A DNA stretch of 64,000 nt from Pseudomonas sp. GM48. Lineage in GTDB: Bacteria > Pseudomonadota > Gammaproteobacteria > Pseudomonadales > Pseudomonadaceae. The stretch covers positions 32,899 through 96,898 of the forward strand of contig NZ_AKJM01000038.1 in NCBI RefSeq assembly GCF_000282335.1, written 5' to 3'. Numbering within the stretch: the stretch's first letter is position 1; each line of letters begins with the position of its first letter. The position numbers and the translations under genes are program-made. The notes beneath the pieces were generated by a model. That model had not been told where the DNA came from and ran no database searches. It saw only the letters and a program-made list of their open reading frames with translations. Shown here in pieces: positions 26,664-35,053 of this stretch.

Positions 26664-28100
26664 CTAGCTGTTGGACTTCTGGGCGTTCAAGGAAGTGAAG
26701 AACGAGGTAATGCTCGTCGCTGTCGCTTTCATTTGCCCGACCAAAAGGTCCATGGCGTTGTATTTGGCGGTCAACGTCTTGGTCATGTTGGCGACGCGCA
26801 AGTCCAGTGCAGACTGCTGATTTGAAAGGTTCTTGCTCACGCTCTGCAGGTTGGTATTGCGCTGATCGAGCAAGCCACCGGTCTGCACATAAGGTTTGAT
26901 TGCAGTGCCCATGCGCGCCAGCAGGCCGTTGGTCGCGTTGGTTCCGCTGAACAACTGCTGCACCTGGCCACTCATACCGCCGACGGACATCGACTTGCCG
27001 AACGCGACAGTGTCGAACGCCAGATTTCCGGTTTTCTGGTCTGTCATCACACCAATCTGCGACAGCACGGCCAATGCCCCGCCCGCTCCGGGAGCCGTCA
27101 GCACGCCGCGGATATCGGAGATCAGCGCACGCGGCATCGAGTCACCGGTAAACGCCGCCTGAACCGTCAGATTGCCATCGGCATCCGCTGTCGCCTTGGA
27201 CAGGGAATTAATGGTGTTCATCAGGGTGTTGTAGGAATCAACGAACGACTGGATCGACGTTTGCAAGCCGGTGGTGTTAGTCGCAACGGTGACGGTCGCC
27301 GCCGCCGGTGGCGTACCCGGGCTCACGGACGCCAGGTTCAGGGTCAAACCACTCACTGCACCGGTCACCGTATTGCTCTTGCTGGTCACCGCCAGACCAT
27401 CGATGGTCAGCGACGCATCCACAGCAATCCCGTTGACAGCGCCCGAAGCGGACGCCGAAGGGTTAGCGCCCATCGGTTGGGTACCGTCGATTGCAAGGCC
27501 GGCGATACCGCTGACGGTCAGGTCGGAACCCGCACCGGTCTTGCTGGAACTGATCACCAGGCGCGACGCACCGCTGCTGTCGGTCACGATGTTGGCAGAA
27601 ATACCATTACTCGCCTGCGCAGAGTTGATGGCATCCCGGGTGCTCTGCAAGGTCGCATTGGCTGGAATCGTGACATCGTAATCAGTGCCATTCTGACTGA
27701 TTTTCAAAGTACCACTCGGAATGGCACTGGCGGCACCGCCGGCAAAAGAAGCACTGGCTACTTTCGAGCTGGTGGCCAGGTTGTTCACAACAACGCTGTA
27801 GGTACCGGCAACTGCGGTATTGTCGGAAGTTGCGCCCAGAATCGACGGGGTACCCGAAGTGGCGGTGAAACCCGCAAACGCTGGATTGGTCTTGCTACCG
27901 AGATTGGTCAGCGCCGTCTGAAAGGCCGTCAGTGCGCTTTTCAGGGAACCGACACCGGAAATCTTCAGCGTGTTGGTTTTGGTCTGAGTATCGATCTGCG
28001 TCTGTTTCGCCGACTTGTCGGCGTTGACCAGCGCAGTAACGATCGCACCGATATCCAGGCCAGAGCCTAAGCCCGTACCCGGTAAAATTGGACTTGCCAT
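26664..28100 (-). CDS. fliD: Flagellar filament cap protein FliD
   Basis: Filament cap that folds flagellin subunits at the growing tip and, in Pseudomonas, contributes to mucin adhesion. 478 residues. The conserved N-terminal coiled-coil domain begins MASPILPGTGLGSGLDIG, the central D2/D3 region is Ser/Thr/Ala-rich, and the C-terminal coiled coil ends in VGQMKATATSITSFFTSLN. The frame is open 21 codons upstream; ATG 28100, preceded by GGGAG, is the proper start. Lies 82 bp after flaG. Confidence 0.96.
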   Translation of the reverse strand: MASPILPGTGLGSGLDIGAIVTALVNADKSAKQTQIDTQTKTNTLKISGVGSLKSALTAFQTALTNLGSKTNPAFAGFTATSGTPSILGATSDNTAVAGTYSVVVNNLATSSKVASASFAGGAASAIPSGTLKISQNGTDYDVTIPANATLQSTRDAINSAQASNGISANIVTDSSGASRLVISSSKTGAGSDLTVSGIAGLAIDGTQPMGANPSASASGAVNGIAVDASLTIDGLAVTSKSNTVTGAVSGLTLNLASVSPGTPPAAATVTVATNTTGLQTSIQSFVDSYNTLMNTINSLSKATADADGNLTVQAAFTGDSMPRALISDIRGVLTAPGAGGALAVLSQIGVMTDQKTGNLAFDTVAFGKSMSVGGMSGQVQQLFSGTNATNGLLARMGTAIKPYVQTGGLLDQRNTNLQSVSKNLSNQQSALDLRVANMTKTLTAKYNAMDLLVGQMKATATSITSFFTSLNAQKSNS

Positions 28101-28182
28101 TTTGCGTCTCCCTTCAGGTTGCTGCCGCTCTTTTGACCAATACCTGCGCCAAAGAACGTACAAACACTATTCATGCCAGCTA

Positions 28183-28536
28183 TCAGACTTTGGCGTCGAA
28201 CAATACATGGCTCGCATTGCTCAGGCTTTCCGCCAGCTTGAGGGCCTCTGCGGAGGGAATCTGGCGCACGACTTCACCCGTTTCGCTTGCAATCACTTTG
28301 ACGACGACCTTTCCGGACTGCTCATCTATCGAGAATTCCAGATTGCGCTTGATCGACTGTACAAACTTTTCGATCTGCTGCACCGCCTGTTTCAAATGGG
28401 TGTCATCCGCTTCCAGTTTTTTATCCGCCACTGGAGTCACGCTCTCGGTTTCAGGCTTTTCCGGCGCTTTATCCGAGACAGTGCTCGCTGGCTGGGGAGC
28501 CGGATAAGACACGCCAAGCTTTACGCTCATCTCCAT
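28183..28536 (-). CDS. flaG: Flagellar protein FlaG
   Basis: Small protein affecting filament length in pseudomonads and vibrios. 117 residues: variable Pro/Glu/Lys-rich N terminus (to about 50), then the conserved FlaG domain (LEFSIDEQSGKVVVKVIASE followed by GEVVRQIPSAEALKLAE). Of the clustered starts, ATG at 28536 (MEMSVKLG) has AGAGG eight bases upstream and is preferred over GTG 28545 or ATG 28542. It follows fliC. Confidence 0.92.
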   Translation of the reverse strand: MEMSVKLGVSYPAPQPASTVSDKAPEKPETESVTPVADKKLEADDTHLKQAVQQIEKFVQSIKRNLEFSIDEQSGKVVVKVIASETGEVVRQIPSAEALKLAESLSNASHVLFDAKV

Positions 28537-28555
28537 GCCCATCACCTCTTAACGT

Positions 28556-28585
28556 AAAAAGCGAGAGAGCGTGACCAGCACACTC
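28556..28585 (-). terminator. Probable terminator after fliC
   Basis: On the minus strand the stem GAGTGTG-CTGGT-CACGCTC (one G-U pair) is followed by TCTCGCTTTTTACG. The position just beyond the fliC stop and the T run suggest a moderate-strength terminator that limits flagellin-level transcription into flaG. Confidence 0.5.
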
Positions 28586-28608
28586 CCCCGCCTAAACTCA
28601 TTCCGAAA

Positions 28609-29460
28609 TTACTGAAGCAGTTTCAGTACAGCGGAAGGCAGTTGGTTGGCTTGAGCCAGAACCGAGGTAGAAGCCTGTTGCAGGGTTTGCTGCTTGGTCA
28701 GGTTCGCGGTTTCTGCGGCGAAGTCGGTGTCTTGTACGCGACCTTGTGCAGCAGTGGTGTTTTCCACAATGTTCTGCAGGTTGGAGATGGTGCTGGTCAG
28801 ACGGTTCTGCGAAGCACCCAGGTTTGCGCGGGTGGCGTTGATTGTTGCCAGAGCAGCGTCGATCGCGGTGATCGCGTTGTCGATGTTGGCAGACAGGGTA
28901 GCGGAAGTCGCACCGGTCAGAACAACAGTACCGCTGCCTACGGACAGGGATACGGCGTCGAACTTGGAGCTCAGCACCAGGTCGATGCGGTTGGCCGAGC
29001 CAGTGTTGGCGCCGACCTGCAGTTGCATGGTACCAGCCGTACCGTCCAGCAGGTTTTTGCCGTTCAGGTTGGTGGAAGCAGAGATACGAGTGATCTCGTC
29101 AGACATCTGAGCGAATTCGGAGTTGGTAGCGGTCTGGTCAGCAGTGCTGTTGGTACCGTTACGTGCTTTAACAGCCAGTTCACGCATACGCTGCAGAATG
29201 TCGGTCGAAGCTTGCAGAGCGCCTTCAGCGGTCTGGGCAACGGAGATACCGTCGTTGGCGTTCTGCACTGCCTGATTGCCACCACGGATCTGTGCAGACA
29301 TGCGAGTTGCGATCTGCAGGCCAGCGGCGTCGTCTTTGGCGCTGTTGATTTTCAGGCCGGAAGACAGGCGAGCCATCGAAGTCGACAGAGCGTCGGTAGC
29401 ACGGTTCAGGTTTTTCTGAACGTTCAACGACGTGGTGTTGGTGTTTACTGTTAAAGCCAT
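28609..29460 (-). CDS. fliC: Flagellin FliC
   Basis: Filament subunit. 283 residues, on the short side. N-terminal D0/D1 (about 1-140, MALTVNTNTTSLNVQKNLNR and the NDGISVAQTAEGALQ motif) and C-terminal D1/D0 (about 195-283, ending QANQLPSAVLKLLQ) are conserved. The central region (about 145-200) is reduced and rich in Ser, Thr, Ala and Val, offering acceptors for O-glycosylation. It has a FliA-type promoter about 80 bp upstream and a terminator downstream, with the glycosylation island immediately upstream. Confidence 0.98.
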   Translation of the reverse strand: MALTVNTNTTSLNVQKNLNRATDALSTSMARLSSGLKINSAKDDAAGLQIATRMSAQIRGGNQAVQNANDGISVAQTAEGALQASTDILQRMRELAVKARNGTNSTADQTATNSEFAQMSDEITRISASTNLNGKNLLDGTAGTMQLQVGANTGSANRIDLVLSSKFDAVSLSVGSGTVVLTGATSATLSANIDNAITAIDAALATINATRANLGASQNRLTSTISNLQNIVENTTAAQGRVQDTDFAAETANLTKQQTLQQASTSVLAQANQLPSAVLKLLQ

Positions 29461-29540
29461 GACGAATTCCTCGTTGGTTGGGTACTGCGGCTTCCGGCCC
29501 TGGCAACCGCCGGGTATGGCCTAGAGAACCTTCGTAATAG

Positions 29541-29567
29541 TTATCGTCGGGTTGGCAGGTTGCTTGA
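29541..29567 (-). promoter_or_regulatory. FliA (sigma-28) promoter of fliC
   Basis: Minus-strand TCAAGCAA-N11-GACGATAA matches the flagellar sigma factor consensus TAAAGTTT-N11-GCCGATAA, most strongly at the -10 element and with exact spacing. The start would be near 29534, leaving a leader of about 75 bases. No other good promoter is visible in the 242-bp fliC upstream gap. Confidence 0.7.
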
Positions 29568-29702
29568 GGGCTTTTTTGAAAAAAATTGCCATCACCCTGC
29601 CACCCCCGAGAAAACAAGGGTTTAGTGCCCCTCAACCGCGAAAAAATGACGCCATAAAACCGTCCAGCCCACAAACGCCTGTGCCAAAGCTGTTGCCGCC
29701 CC

Positions 29703-29969
29703 TCAGGCCGGCATGTTTTCGAGCAATTCGATCAACTCATACTCAATGAAGTCGGCGAGCCCCAGCCAATCCTGGCGCTCCTGACAGGCCAGCATTTGCC
29801 TGAGCATCAAGGCCCAGGCCTGCTGAACATCCTGAGGCGCCTGTGCAATCTGCCGTTGCGTCTCATCGAACAGATCAACCATGTTCAAAGCCGCTTCGAC
29901 ATCACGCCCCAGGCGAAACAGTCCTGCGCACTGTCGGCACTCGTCGACGCCTTTCACTAGAGGCTTCAT
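29703..29969 (-). CDS. Unknown 88-residue protein between maf and fliC
   Basis: Not a family I recognise. 88 residues, acidic and Leu/Ala/Gln-rich, probably three or four helices, with a CxxC pair (C11 and C14) near the N terminus and tryptophans in the middle. Its ATG overlaps the maf stop as ATGA, so it is almost certainly co-translated with Maf. It has no signal peptide or membrane segment. The position suggests a cytoplasmic partner of Maf or a flagellin-modification accessory protein, but this is context-based inference only. Confidence 0.8.
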   Translation of the reverse strand: MKPLVKGVDECRQCAGLFRLGRDVEAALNMVDLFDETQRQIAQAPQDVQQAWALMLRQMLACQERQDWLGLADFIEYELIELLENMPA

Positions 29970-31258
29970 TGCACGAAATCCTGATTGAACTGCGTACCGG
30001 CAATCATTGCCCCAGCCCGGCTGCTATTGAAAAAAAGCACCTCGGGATGCCTGGCAATGTAACGCTCCAGCTCGCACAGGTAACTGCGGAAATTCAATTG
30101 CGTCTTCACCTTCTGTCCATGACCATCGTGCACCCAGTGCCTGGCCTGGTTCACTGGCGGCCCCAGATCACCATCATTCCAACCGGTATGGGTCCTGTTC
30201 ATTGGAAAGGAAAAATCCGCACCGAAAAGTGTGATGCGCTGTGCGCCCATCTTCACCGCCAGATCGACCGCTGGATGGATCACGCTACCGCTGACGTATA
30301 GCTGCGCACGCGGGTGTTGCTCACGCAACGCGGCATAGATCGGGCTGGCGGAGTAACCGCCATAACGCTTGCCTTTCCAGCCCTTCAACATGTGCGGATC
30401 GCTCAACGGCAAGTACACCAGCGGAATGCCTTCGGAGTCCTCGCCCGGCAAGTGCAGCACGCTGATGCGCTGATCGATGCTCACGACCAGGTCAGGTTTG
30501 ATTCCGTGCTCGCGAAGGGGTCTGTAGGCGGTATCCACACTGATGAACAGCGGTCGCGGTGTTTGCTTGCGCATGGCTGCCAGACGCTCGAAACTCCCTT
30601 CAAGGCTGGGCCCTGTGCCGATCACATAGATTTCACGCTCAGAACAGGTGCCAAACAGCTGTGCCACATCATCATCGGCCAGCAGCACTTCGAGGGTGTC
30701 CTGCAAGCGCTGCTGAATGACCGGTGACTGCGGATCGAATTCCCGATTGTTGAAACTCAGGTGCACTTCGCTGACCAGGCGATCACGAATCTTCGCGCTG
30801 AAGTCGTCCGCCAGCAGCATTTCGGCCGGCAATGCAAAAAACGGTGTGCAGATGTCCGACATATCGCCGGCATACAGCAGTTGCACGCGCGGATCGCCCA
30901 GCCACTGACGCTGATCGATCAGTTGCAACACCAGTGCGAACAGCGCGCCGTTGAGAATGTGGACATAGAGTTTTTCAAGCCCGGCGCGCTCCAGCAAAAC
31001 CGTTGGCAAATCGCCGAAGCCGGTGCCGTAAACGTGCAACTGTGGCTTGTCGAGCGGGAGGCTGGCGGCCTGCAAACGGGCCTCGTGGAGGCGATCATGG
31101 CGGCTGGTGAGCTGGATGCCCCCCACGCACAACGTCGAGTCCCTCCCCTCGATCAGGTCGACCTCGACGGCCAGGCGATCTTCCGTTTTCAATCGCGCAT
31201 ACAGCGACGGCCAGCGCCGCTGGATAACCTGAGCATTGTCTTCAAAGCATTCGCTCAT
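29966..31258 (-). CDS. maf: Maf-type flagellin glycosyltransferase (motility accessory factor)
   Basis: Member of the Maf/DUF115 family, which transfers nonulosonic acids such as pseudaminic acid from CMP to Ser/Thr of flagellin in the cytoplasm. 430 residues. The DUF115 Rossmann-like core (about 205-385) shows YVIGTGPSLEGSFERLAAM, FISVDTAYRPLREHGIKPD and the characteristic ITLFGADFSFPMNRTH. Start chosen at ATG 31258 (MSECFEDN, with GAGG upstream) rather than 31270. Downstream of the KAS III gene and a hairpin terminator, coupled to the 88-residue gene, just upstream of fliC. The natural donor would be the pse pathway encoded next door, but pseB is broken. Confidence 0.88.
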   Translation of the reverse strand: MSECFEDNAQVIQRRWPSLYARLKTEDRLAVEVDLIEGRDSTLCVGGIQLTSRHDRLHEARLQAASLPLDKPQLHVYGTGFGDLPTVLLERAGLEKLYVHILNGALFALVLQLIDQRQWLGDPRVQLLYAGDMSDICTPFFALPAEMLLADDFSAKIRDRLVSEVHLSFNNREFDPQSPVIQQRLQDTLEVLLADDDVAQLFGTCSEREIYVIGTGPSLEGSFERLAAMRKQTPRPLFISVDTAYRPLREHGIKPDLVVSIDQRISVLHLPGEDSEGIPLVYLPLSDPHMLKGWKGKRYGGYSASPIYAALREQHPRAQLYVSGSVIHPAVDLAVKMGAQRITLFGADFSFPMNRTHTGWNDGDLGPPVNQARHWVHDGHGQKVKTQLNFRSYLCELERYIARHPEVLFFNSSRAGAMIAGTQFNQDFVQ

Positions 31259-31281
31259 GCTACCTCGCATTCCTTACAAGC

Positions 31282-31318
31282 AAAAAAGCGCTCAAGGTTA
31301 ACCCTTGAACGCTTTTTT
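31282..31318 (-). terminator. Rho-independent terminator after the KAS III gene
   Basis: Hairpin with arms around GCG-N-TCAAGG and CCTTGA-N-CGC is flanked by six As on one side and six Ts on the other, so it looks bidirectional. It separates the KAS III gene from maf, implying that maf and the 88-residue gene need readthrough or a promoter within the short gap. Confidence 0.75.
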
Positions 31319-31348
31319 GTACCGGCCTTTTTATTAAAAAACTTTCAC

Positions 31349-32275
31349 TCAAGGACGATAGATGATCGCCGAACCCCATGATAGCCCCACACCGAAACCG
31401 CTGAGCGCAACGCGCTTCCATTCGGAATCGAGAATATGTTTTTCCAGCAGCAATGGGATGCTCGACGACACCGTATTACCGGTCTCGACCATGTCCTTGA
31501 TGAACTTCTCCGGGCATTCTTCGAAGCGCCGCGCGACCGCATCGACAATCGCCGCGCTGCCCTGGTGAATGCAGAACGCATCGATGTCACCAGCGCTCAG
31601 TTGCGACTCGTCCAGCAACTCATGCAAATGTGCCGGCACCTTGAGCAGTGCGAAGTTGAACACCTGGCGGCCGTTCATGAAGAACACGCCGTCGCTGACT
31701 TTCAAATGTGGAGCACCGGAACCGTCGGTGCCGAACTTGGCCTTGCCCAGTGCCCAGACCGGGTTTTCACCCATCCAGGTCGCGGTGGCGGCATCACCGA
31801 ACAGCATGGTGGTATTACGGTCTTCCGGGTCGACGATCTTCGAATACGGGTCGGCGGTGATCAGCAGGCCGTTCTTCAGGCCCGCGGCCTCCATGAAGCC
31901 CTTGATCGCGTAGATGCCGTAGACGTAACCGGAACAGCCCAGGGAAATATCGAACGCGGCGACGTTGGTCGGCAGGCCGAGTTTGTCCTGCACGATGGCC
32001 GCAGTATGCGGCAGGCCTTCTTCGTCGCCGTTCTGGGTGACGACGATCAACGCATCGATGGATTCACGTTTCAGATCAGGGTTGCTGGCAAACAGCGCAT
32101 TGGCCGCTTCAACGCACAGATCGGAAGTTTCCTGATCAACGCCTTTGCGCGGCAGGAAGGCCGAACCGATCTTGCCCAGGATGAACTCTTCATCCTTCTC
32201 GAATTTTGCACCTTGTGCGTAATTGTCCACGCCGGCTACAGGAACGTAGCTCGCAATGCTTTTTATGCCAATCAT
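31349..32275 (-). CDS. 3-oxoacyl-ACP synthase III-like enzyme
   Basis: KAS III/FabH-like condensing enzyme. 308 residues from MIGIKSIASYVPVAG. The full catalytic triad is present: C114 in ISLGCSGYVYG, H237 in CIHQGS and N267 in ETGNTVSSS, so it should be active. Dedicated FabH homologues occur in flagellin or LPS glycosylation loci of pseudomonads, where they are thought to make a short 3-oxo- or 3-hydroxyacyl group for amino-sugar N-acylation. No ACP or ketoreductase gene lies beside it, so it must borrow the cell's. It follows pseI after a 227-bp gap without a convincing promoter. GGAAG lies five bases before the ATG. Confidence 0.88.
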   Translation of the reverse strand: MIGIKSIASYVPVAGVDNYAQGAKFEKDEEFILGKIGSAFLPRKGVDQETSDLCVEAANALFASNPDLKRESIDALIVVTQNGDEEGLPHTAAIVQDKLGLPTNVAAFDISLGCSGYVYGIYAIKGFMEAAGLKNGLLITADPYSKIVDPEDRNTTMLFGDAATATWMGENPVWALGKAKFGTDGSGAPHLKVSDGVFFMNGRQVFNFALLKVPAHLHELLDESQLSAGDIDAFCIHQGSAAIVDAVARRFEECPEKFIKDMVETGNTVSSSIPLLLEKHILDSEWKRVALSGFGVGLSWGSAIIYRP

Positions 32276-32502
32276 TACGGCTTCCCAATAATAAACAGCC
32301 CAATACCACCACTCGCAAGGAATCGAGGGGCGCCGACAAACCTGGATTTCCGTCACCCCAAGGCGACGGCCGGGAAGCGTAAAGGGCTATCACTGAACCC
32401 GATAAAGGGTCAGGCGCCATCTTCCCGGTCAATACAATACAGTGAAGATGCGCGTTATGACTCGTAGGTCACGCGATTTTGCCGAATCAGCCCGGCAATG
32501 GG

Positions 32503-33555
32503 TCATTCGACCAACGACCAATCCAGCGCTGTTCCACGCTTGATGGCCTGACGGGCACGGCGTCCCAGGAGGCTTTGCGCATGCCTGGGCGCCAGCCCGA
32601 GACCCGGACGGATGGCTCTCAGATTGGTCGCATCGAAGAGCTCGCCGGCCGCCATATCCTGGGTGACATATAACGATCGACGGTATACCAGGGATTGGCC
32701 CTCAGCCTCGGTGACGCCGTAATGCACCTGTCCCATGGCTTGCCAGGCGCGCTCGGTTTCAATCACCAGGCTGGCCAGTTCAGAGGGTTCCAGAGAGAAA
32801 CTGGCGTCGACGCCACCCGCCGCACGCTCGAGGGTGAAATGTTTTTCCACCACCGTTGCGCCCAATGCCACCGCCGCCACGGACACACCAACGCCCATGG
32901 AGTGATCGGACAGCCCCACCTGGCAATCGAATAACTCGCGCAAATGCGGGATCGTGCGCACGTTGCTGTTCGCGGGTGATGCCGGATAGGTGCTGGTGCA
33001 TTTGAGCAGCACCAGATCCTTGCACCCGGCCTCGCGGGCGGCGCGCACGGTTTCATCGAGTTCGGCGATGCTGGCCATGCCGGTGGAGATGATCAGCGGC
33101 TTGCCCGTCGCGGCTACCCGGCGTATCAGCGGCAGGTCGGTGTTTTCGAAACTGGCGATCTTGTAGGCCGGCACGTCGAGGCTTTCGAGAAAGTCCACGG
33201 CGCTGTCATCGAATGGCGTGGAGAACGCCAGCAGGCCCAGTTCTCTGGCGCGAGCGAAAATCGGCGCATGCCATTCCCACGGCGTGTGTGCCTTTTCGTA
33301 CAGCGCGTACAACGAAGTACCGGCCCACAGGCTGTTCGGATCCTTGATGAAAAACTCGCCCTCGGCCAGGTCCAGGGTCATGGTGTCGGCGGTGTAGGTC
33401 TGCAACTTCAACGCATGGGCACCGGCCTTGGCCGCGGCCTCGACGATTTGCAGCGCCATGTCCAGGGACTGGTTATGGTTGCCGCTCATCTCGGCAATGA
33501 TGAATGGCGGCGCATCGGCACCGATCAGGCGCTCGCCAATCTTGAAGCTAGTCAT
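32503..33555 (-). CDS. pseI: Pseudaminic acid synthase PseI (NeuB family)
   Basis: Condenses 2,4-diacetamido-2,4,6-trideoxy-L-altrose with phosphoenolpyruvate to give pseudaminic acid. 350 residues: TIM-barrel NeuB domain (about 15-270, with FIIAEMSGNHNQSLDMAL, LKLQTYTADTMTLD and KCTSTYPASPAN) and a C-terminal antifreeze-like SAF domain (about 290-350). SGNHN is the PseI/NeuB-type metal and substrate motif. The start ATG at 33555 lies inside the end of the pseG-GNAT gene (8-bp overlap), so the two are coupled. Last gene of the pse operon. Confidence 0.93.
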   Translation of the reverse strand: MTSFKIGERLIGADAPPFIIAEMSGNHNQSLDMALQIVEAAAKAGAHALKLQTYTADTMTLDLAEGEFFIKDPNSLWAGTSLYALYEKAHTPWEWHAPIFARARELGLLAFSTPFDDSAVDFLESLDVPAYKIASFENTDLPLIRRVAATGKPLIISTGMASIAELDETVRAAREAGCKDLVLLKCTSTYPASPANSNVRTIPHLRELFDCQVGLSDHSMGVGVSVAAVALGATVVEKHFTLERAAGGVDASFSLEPSELASLVIETERAWQAMGQVHYGVTEAEGQSLVYRRSLYVTQDMAAGELFDATNLRAIRPGLGLAPRHAQSLLGRRARQAIKRGTALDWSLVE

Positions 33556-35053
33556 TTGCGTGATCCTTCAAAACGCGCGTGAACGCGCAGGCACTCTGGG
33601 TAAAACCGGCCTCGCGAAAGACGTTCAGCGACGGCTGATTAGCGGGCAAGACCTGGGCGGTGAGCGACTCCAGTTCCGGCCAGTGGGCCTTTACAAAAGT
33701 TTCTCCACGGGCCAACAGCGCCCTGCCCCAGCCCAGGCCGAACCGGCCTTCGAACAGATAAATCGACACCTCGGCGTTAAAACCACGCACGTCATAACGC
33801 AGCACACCGACCGGACCGTCATCGGCCTCGGCGATCAATAACAGCCGCCGGGGATTGCTCAGGCTCGCGGCCAGCCAGTTTTGATGCGCGGACCATTCGA
33901 TCACGCCGGTTTCCAGCGACCAGCGGCGCACGGCCTCGGTGTTGCGCCCGTCGAACAACAGCTGCGCATCACCCAGGGTCGCCGGGCGCATCTTCAGCAC
34001 CGCACCGGCCAGCGCAGCCGCAACCCGCTGCGCTCCCCGGCCATCGACAAGTTGTCGCGACTGCTGTGCCAGGCTCTGGCGCAAACCCTGGTTACCCGCG
34101 ACAAAGCCGATGGCCAGGCGCAGTTGCTCGACACTGACGTGCTCGCGAGCCCCCATGAACACATGGGCACCCGCGGCCGCCATGACCTCGCCGTTGGCTT
34201 GCTGGTTGTTCGAGACGGCAATGCAAATCGTCGGCAGCCCCATGGCCGCCCGCTCCCAACTGGTACCGCCACCCGCCCCGACAAACAGGTCGGCTTGGGT
34301 CATCAATCGATAAAAGTCGCTGACAAAACTGTGCAGGCGCCAATGCGGGCGACTTGCCGCCAACGCCTGCATCTGCGTCCAGGCCGGATTACCCGCACCG
34401 GCGACAAAATCGACTTCCAGTTCAGGAAAATCCGCCAGCGCCAGCATCGCATGGTGGGTCTGCATGGCCGCGTCGAAACCACCAAAATTCACCAGCACTC
34501 GCCGGGCCTGAGGCTTGATTTCGATGGCCGGGCAACGGAACTCGTCGCGCAACATGGCAAACCGCGGACCGAACAAAGTCCGGCAGCCTGGCGCCAGCAA
34601 CGAGGCATAAGCCTCTGGCGTACCCGAGAGATTCTGGTTCAGCAGCAAATCGGCGCTGTAGGTCCGCGTGGCGAGGTCATCCACCACGGCGATCCGCGGC
34701 GCCCAGCGCCGGGCGGCCGTTTGCCAGTGATGATCGAGGCCGTAGTGGTCGACAATGATCCAGTCAAACGCCGGCTGGTGTTCCAGCAACGGTCCGAGCG
34801 CGGCGATGTCCGCCTGCCATGGCAGCATGGATTCGATGGCCTGCTGCGGATCTTCATTGTTGTAGCGCTCGGGCAGCGCGAAGGTTTCGAAACCTTCGGC
34901 CCGCAGGGCCTCCAGTCGATGTCCCGGTAACTGGCGGCAGGCGAAAGCCACATGACTGCCCTGCCTGCGCAACACGCGGGCCAGGCACAGGCAGCGCGCG
35001 ATGTGGCCACTGCCGATGGTCGGCGAAGCATCGGAGCGAATCAGCACTCTCAT
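33548..35053 (-). CDS. pseG: PseG UDP-sugar hydrolase fused to a GNAT acetyltransferase
   Basis: 501 residues in two parts. Residues 1-350 match PseG, a GT-B-like hydrolase that removes UDP from UDP-2,4-diacetamido-2,4,6-trideoxy-L-altrose; the catalytic His is H17 in IGSGHIAR and the UDP-binding AGGGTSWERAAMGLP is clear. Residues 352-501 are a GNAT domain (LLIAEADDGPVGVLRYD, FGLGWGRALLARGETF) that probably supplies the PseH N-acetyltransferase step. Separate pseH is absent, which supports the fusion interpretation. No stop or frameshift separates the halves. ATGA overlap with pseF upstream. Confidence 0.9.
   Translation of the reverse strand: MRVLIRSDASPTIGSGHIARCLCLARVLRRQGSHVAFACRQLPGHRLEALRAEGFETFALPERYNNEDPQQAIESMLPWQADIAALGPLLEHQPAFDWIIVDHYGLDHHWQTAARRWAPRIAVVDDLATRTYSADLLLNQNLSGTPEAYASLLAPGCRTLFGPRFAMLRDEFRCPAIEIKPQARRVLVNFGGFDAAMQTHHAMLALADFPELEVDFVAGAGNPAWTQMQALAASRPHWRLHSFVSDFYRLMTQADLFVGAGGGTSWERAAMGLPTICIAVSNNQQANGEVMAAAGAHVFMGAREHVSVEQLRLAIGFVAGNQGLRQSLAQQSRQLVDGRGAQRVAAALAGAVLKMRPATLGDAQLLFDGRNTEAVRRWSLETGVIEWSAHQNWLAASLSNPRRLLLIAEADDGPVGVLRYDVRGFNAEVSIYLFEGRFGLGWGRALLARGETFVKAHWPELESLTAQVLPANQPSLNVFREAGFTQSACAFTRVLKDHAND

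Noticed and set aside
26664..28163. 499-residue FliD start with an Arg/Trp-rich N terminus
   Set aside because: The extra 21 residues precede the conserved MASPILPGTGLGSGLD start, which has its own ribosome site.
32276..32502. A gene or strong promoter in the pseI-KAS III gap
   Set aside because: The minus-strand reading frame there has no motif or good ribosome site, and a TTGACC -35-like box lacks a -10 at proper spacing; nothing firm can be called.
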